64,000 nt of DNA from Caldifarciminota bacterium (GTDB lineage: Bacteria > Hydrothermota > Tepidihabitantia > SM23-42): NCBI GenBank assembly GCA_027026255.1, contig JALVOT010000003.1, positions 62,001 to 126,000 of the forward strand, given 5' to 3'. The notes under the pieces were generated by a model. The model was not told the DNA's origin. It did not search any database and worked only from the letters and a program-made list of their open reading frames with translations. Both the position numbers and the translations under genes were made by a program. Positions within the stretch are counted from its first letter, which is position 1; every line of letters starts with the position of its first letter. Below, piece after piece: positions 61,350 through 64,000 of the stretch.

Positions 61350-61993
61350 TGAAGTGTCCAGATTGTAATAAAGAGATTTCCTTTCCGGCAAACTTCTGCC
61401 CCTGGTGTGGAACCTTAATAAAACGCGGTAAGAAACTTCCCTTTGACGGCATAAGTCTTACCTTTCTGCGTGCTGATATCTCAAACTTTACTGCAATGAG
61501 TGAAGAAATGACTCCGGAAGATGTTATGTCATTCCTTAATAAGGTCTTTGATGAATTCCAGGATGTGATAAAATCCTATAACGGTGAAATTTATCAAATC
61601 ATCGGTGATGAAGTCGTCAGTATATTTGGAATTCAAAAAGAGACAGAATTTGTTCCCCATATGGCGGTTTTTGCCGGCGAAGAAATGTTTCAAAGACTCC
61701 AGAAGATTAACGCCCCTACAGAATATCATAAAAATATCAGCCTCAAGATTGGAGCCGAGATCGAATTGAGCTCAATATACCATATTCAGACCAATATACG
61801 ACATTCATTGATATTGACCAGTGGTTTCCGCAAGGCTCAGATTCTCCAGAAGAACGCAATGAATAATACCATCCTGGTCGGCGAGAATCTCTATAAGGCA
61901 ACCTCCAGTTTCTTCAGTTATAAAGAAATCGGTGAATTCATTGAGGATTCACTATCGGTTAAAGCATATGAATACAAATTTAAGGTGAAATAG
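61346..61993 (+). CDS. Zinc-ribbon/class III cyclase-like protein, short partner
   Basis: A 215-residue protein. N-terminal zinc ribbon (CPDCNKE ... CPWCG, residues 4-21). Cyclase-like domain about 35-200: both metal-binding Asp residues are present (LRADISNFTAM and QIIGDEVVSIFG), but the usual Lys is Gln and the Asn/Arg of the VNxAAR motif are replaced by TSGFRKAQIL. So it keeps the metal half of the site and lacks the transition-state half, the mirror image of the preceding protein. It lies between that gene (ATGA overlap) and the HEAT-repeat gene (2-nt gap). Confidence 0.85.
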   Translation: MMKCPDCNKEISFPANFCPWCGTLIKRGKKLPFDGISLTFLRADISNFTAMSEEMTPEDVMSFLNKVFDEFQDVIKSYNGEIYQIIGDEVVSIFGIQKETEFVPHMAVFAGEEMFQRLQKINAPTEYHKNISLKIGAEIELSSIYHIQTNIRHSLILTSGFRKAQILQKNAMNNTILVGENLYKATSSFFSYKEIGEFIEDSLSVKAYEYKFKVK

Positions 61994-61995
61994 TT

Positions 61996-64000
61996 ATGGA
62001 GAGACAGATTGTTAAACTTTATGGTGATATAATAAAAAATATCGGGATCGCAATAAATATATCCCGAACCTATCCGCAGGGTCATCCTTCACTGATTCCG
62101 ATTCTTCAGCGTCTTAAAATACTCTTAAAGGAAATTCCGGTAGAAGAAGAATCAATTTCCTTGGTGGTTATTGAAGATGTAATAATGATAAAGGATTACC
62201 GTTTTGAATCAAAGAAATTACCCATTGTAAAAAGTTTAGTCCACAGATTTAATCAACTGGGGATAAAAAGCATCACAATCAATGTTACAGTGTCGGATAC
62301 GGACCTCTGGTCGTTTTTTTCTGCGATGTCTGCAACTGCAGCGGATATTTCTGATTACGGTGATATAACCGCCCTGATTAAAGCAAAGGGCATCACCGGT
62401 ATCAGGGTGAATAAATACCGCGTCGGGGTAATATCCACCGATGAGGAGATAAAAGAGATTAACTGGGAAAATTTCCTTGAATCCCTTATGGTATCAGAAG
62501 CAGCGGTATCCGAGGAGGAACAGGTAAAGGAATTGAGTAAATTCCTTACCAATCTTGGAATTACGGGAAGTGAATCGGTTGATGTGCAGTCAAGTAAAAT
62601 CGTCGGTGGATTGGAAAAACTCGCCCTTATCATTGCGGACCAATACGGCGAAGAACGCTGGGGAGAATATTCCATTATATTCTCCCGCATCCTCAGTGTC
62701 TTATCACCCACCATAAAAAAGAATATTATAAAATATAAGACCGAAAATAAGAAACTCGCCGTACTGATTCGTAGTCTGATTCCTACAATGTCCGATGAAG
62801 ATATTATTGAAATCGTATCCGCCAAGGCACGTGAAAAGGGTGCCAACGCTGAAGAAGAGATCATAGATATCCTGAAGTATGTAACCGGAACCCGACTCCC
62901 TGATATTCTTTCAACTTTAAGGATGAATGTTCCTGAACTGAATTTTGAGAAGATTGTTGCCCGCTTGATGAATGAATTAAAGATCAAAAAAGGAACTGAG
63001 TCTGCCAACAAATTCATCAGTAAAAATTTAGAAACTGAGATAAGACGATTCTTTCCTCAACTGCGCGACCCCTCCCGTGAAATAAGGATGAAGGCCATTG
63101 AAGAACTACTTCAGTATAGTGATAAGATTATCGATACCGGGGATAACAACCTTTTCAGGTTATTGGTTGACCGATTTGACACAATGGCTGATGCGGAAAC
63201 CGATATTACAACTTTCAAAAAAGTGATCGATGCGTTAAAATTATTGTATCAAAAAGCCTCGGCAATAGAAAATAATGAACTGGTTCAATTCATCTCCAAA
63301 AAATTCGGCAAACATCTGGTCCGTAAAGAGGCGGGATTATTAGAGCGGAAAAAGATTGTAATAAAGGCAATAAGTGAATTAAAGGATAAGAATTATATCC
63401 CGGAACTCGTCTCCCTGCTCTGGGACCCCGGAACATTCGCCGAGGCGAGGGAAGCATTAATATCCTTATCTGAATTTTCCTATCCAATACTACTCGACTC
63501 CCTCAAAGAAACCGAAGACTACACGGTCCGGAAGAAAATCATTAACATCCTTGTCAAAATGGGAGAAAAGGCAGTACCTGAAATACTGAAATTTCTTAAT
63601 GATAAAATGTGGTATATAAGAAGAAATGGCCTATTTCTGTTGGGCGAAATGCGCATCGCCTCAGCAATCGACGAAATCGGTAAATTGATTAATGATGAAA
63701 AAGAACAGGTTCAGCTCGAAGCGGTAATCGCTTTAGGCAAGATCAATGATCCGAAAACCAAGAAATATTTTAAGAAGGCGTTGAACAGTAAATATCCCCG
63801 GGTTGTTCTCAAGGCGATGGGTTATTTAGAAAAAGAGGATGTTCAACATAAACTCAACCAGATTAGAGAATGGTTGAAAAAACGCAAAGGAATTCCGAAT
63901 AAAAAAGAAGAAAAATTCCGTCAGGAGATTATCCAAATCCTGGGCAAACTCGGGGGTGATGCAGTCATTCCTGACCTCTTAGAGGTCTTGAATGAAGGTG
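61996..64000 (+). CDS. HEAT-repeat protein (partial, runs past the window end)
   Basis: The frame is open from the ATG at 61996 to the last base, at least 668 codons with no stop. Residues 1-150 form an unassigned alpha/beta domain (TYPQGHPSLIPILQRLK, VVIEDVIMIKDYRF, LGIKSITINV). From about residue 350 helical pairs repeat, and from about 490 they are clear HEAT/PBS-like repeats (SLLWDPGTFAEAREAL, FLNDKMWYIRRNGLFLLGEM, LINDEKEQVQLEAVIALGKI). HEAT repeats are protein-binding scaffolds. It starts 2 nt after the short cyclase gene, so the three genes probably act together. The true C-terminus is not in the window. Confidence 0.85.
   Translation, partial: MERQIVKLYGDIIKNIGIAINISRTYPQGHPSLIPILQRLKILLKEIPVEEESISLVVIEDVIMIKDYRFESKKLPIVKSLVHRFNQLGIKSITINVTVSDTDLWSFFSAMSATAADISDYGDITALIKAKGITGIRVNKYRVGVISTDEEIKEINWENFLESLMVSEAAVSEEEQVKELSKFLTNLGITGSESVDVQSSKIVGGLEKLALIIADQYGEERWGEYSIIFSRILSVLSPTIKKNIIKYKTENKKLAVLIRSLIPTMSDEDIIEIVSAKAREKGANAEEEIIDILKYVTGTRLPDILSTLRMNVPELNFEKIVARLMNELKIKKGTESANKFISKNLETEIRRFFPQLRDPSREIRMKAIEELLQYSDKIIDTGDNNLFRLLVDRFDTMADAETDITTFKKVIDALKLLYQKASAIENNELVQFISKKFGKHLVRKEAGLLERKKIVIKAISELKDKNYIPELVSLLWDPGTFAEAREALISLSEFSYPILLDSLKETEDYTVRKKIINILVKMGEKAVPEILKFLNDKMWYIRRNGLFLLGEMRIASAIDEIGKLINDEKEQVQLEAVIALGKINDPKTKKYFKKALNSKYPRVVLKAMGYLEKEDVQHKLNQIREWLKKRKGIPNKKEEKFRQEIIQILGKLGGDAVIPDLLEVLNEG

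Noticed and set aside
62355-63017. 220-codon minus-strand ORF
   Set aside because: It is the antisense of the open HEAT-repeat gene, which has the better start, context and domain content.
1-64000. CRISPR array
   Set aside because: No regularly spaced identical 20-40 bp repeats or cas genes were seen.

Overview
The window is a 64 kb piece of a bacterial chromosome, probably from an uncultured lineage near candidate phylum WOR-3 (Stahlbacteria) or a relative in the wider FCB/Hydrothermae area. This is inferred from four features: a complete Tol-Pal envelope set (so a diderm cell), several secreted proteins ending in the same FlgD-like/T9SS-type sorting domain, an A+T-leaning composition, and a double activase/dehydratase-like protein typical of anaerobes. 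No 16S rRNA gene is present, so the lineage cannot be fixed from this window. Apart from two short transposon-like insertions and one likely accessory cassette, the genes are ordinary housekeeping genes.

Layout. 0-4.7 kb: the end of an AmmeMemoRadiSam radical-SAM gene, then holA, a coiled-coil zinc-ribbon gene, leuS and a lysine-rich HARE-HTH gene. 4.8-5.6 kb: a 351-bp MITE-like insertion followed by tmRNA. 5.6-12.2 kb: panC, a secreted lamin-tail-domain protein, a small secreted protein and a 1354-residue activase/dehydratase-like protein. 12.2-14.5 kb: a small sensor plus a PAS-HD-GYP phosphodiesterase. 14.9-20.1 kb (minus): polysaccharide export protein, BY-kinase, FtsB-like, RicT-like and a MazG-RsmG fusion. 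20.7-27.7 kb: a giant secreted subtilase, a cold-shock protein, malic enzyme and tRNA-Asn. 28.0-33.4 kb: a four-gene cassette of one unknown protein, two DUF2791 (BrxC/BrxD-type) P-loop ATPases and a DEAD-box helicase. 33.4-38.8 kb: serS, hslV, and a stress operon (coiled-coil protein, Hsp20, HtrA, short sigma-70). 38.8-42.3 kb: rplM-rpsI-rpsB-tsf-pyrH-frr. 42.4-48.3 kb: metG-tatD-rsmA-DUF362/ferredoxin and a GT39-like membrane protein. 48.5-56.1 kb: a secreted metallophosphoesterase, pal-cpoB-tolQ-tolR-tolA-tolB and a secreted BNR-like protein. 56.2-57 kb: the second MITE copy and a DUF167 gene. 57-64 kb: a PLP enzyme and a signalling cluster of two class III cyclase-like proteins plus a HEAT-repeat protein that runs off the end.

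Promoters are unusually regular. Twenty show a TTGACA-like -35 exactly 16 bp from a TATAAT-like -10. In most operon-first genes the ATG or GTG lies 5-8 nt after the -10, which predicts leaderless mRNAs; tmRNA and tRNA-Asn are placed the same way. A few genes (subtilase, cold-shock gene, pal, the sensor gene, the BNR-like gene) have true leaders with Shine-Dalgarno sites.

Most notable for follow-up: (1) the BREX-like minimal cassette beside tRNA-Asn; (2) two MITE copies with 9-bp target duplications, both inserted with the same end exactly 12 bp upstream of a -35 box; (3) a pair of cyclase-domain proteins whose missing catalytic residues are complementary; (4) the leaderless fixed-spacer promoter pattern; (5) the MazG-RsmG fusion; (6) a perfect 23-bp repeat next to the promoters of two envelope/secreted-protein genes.
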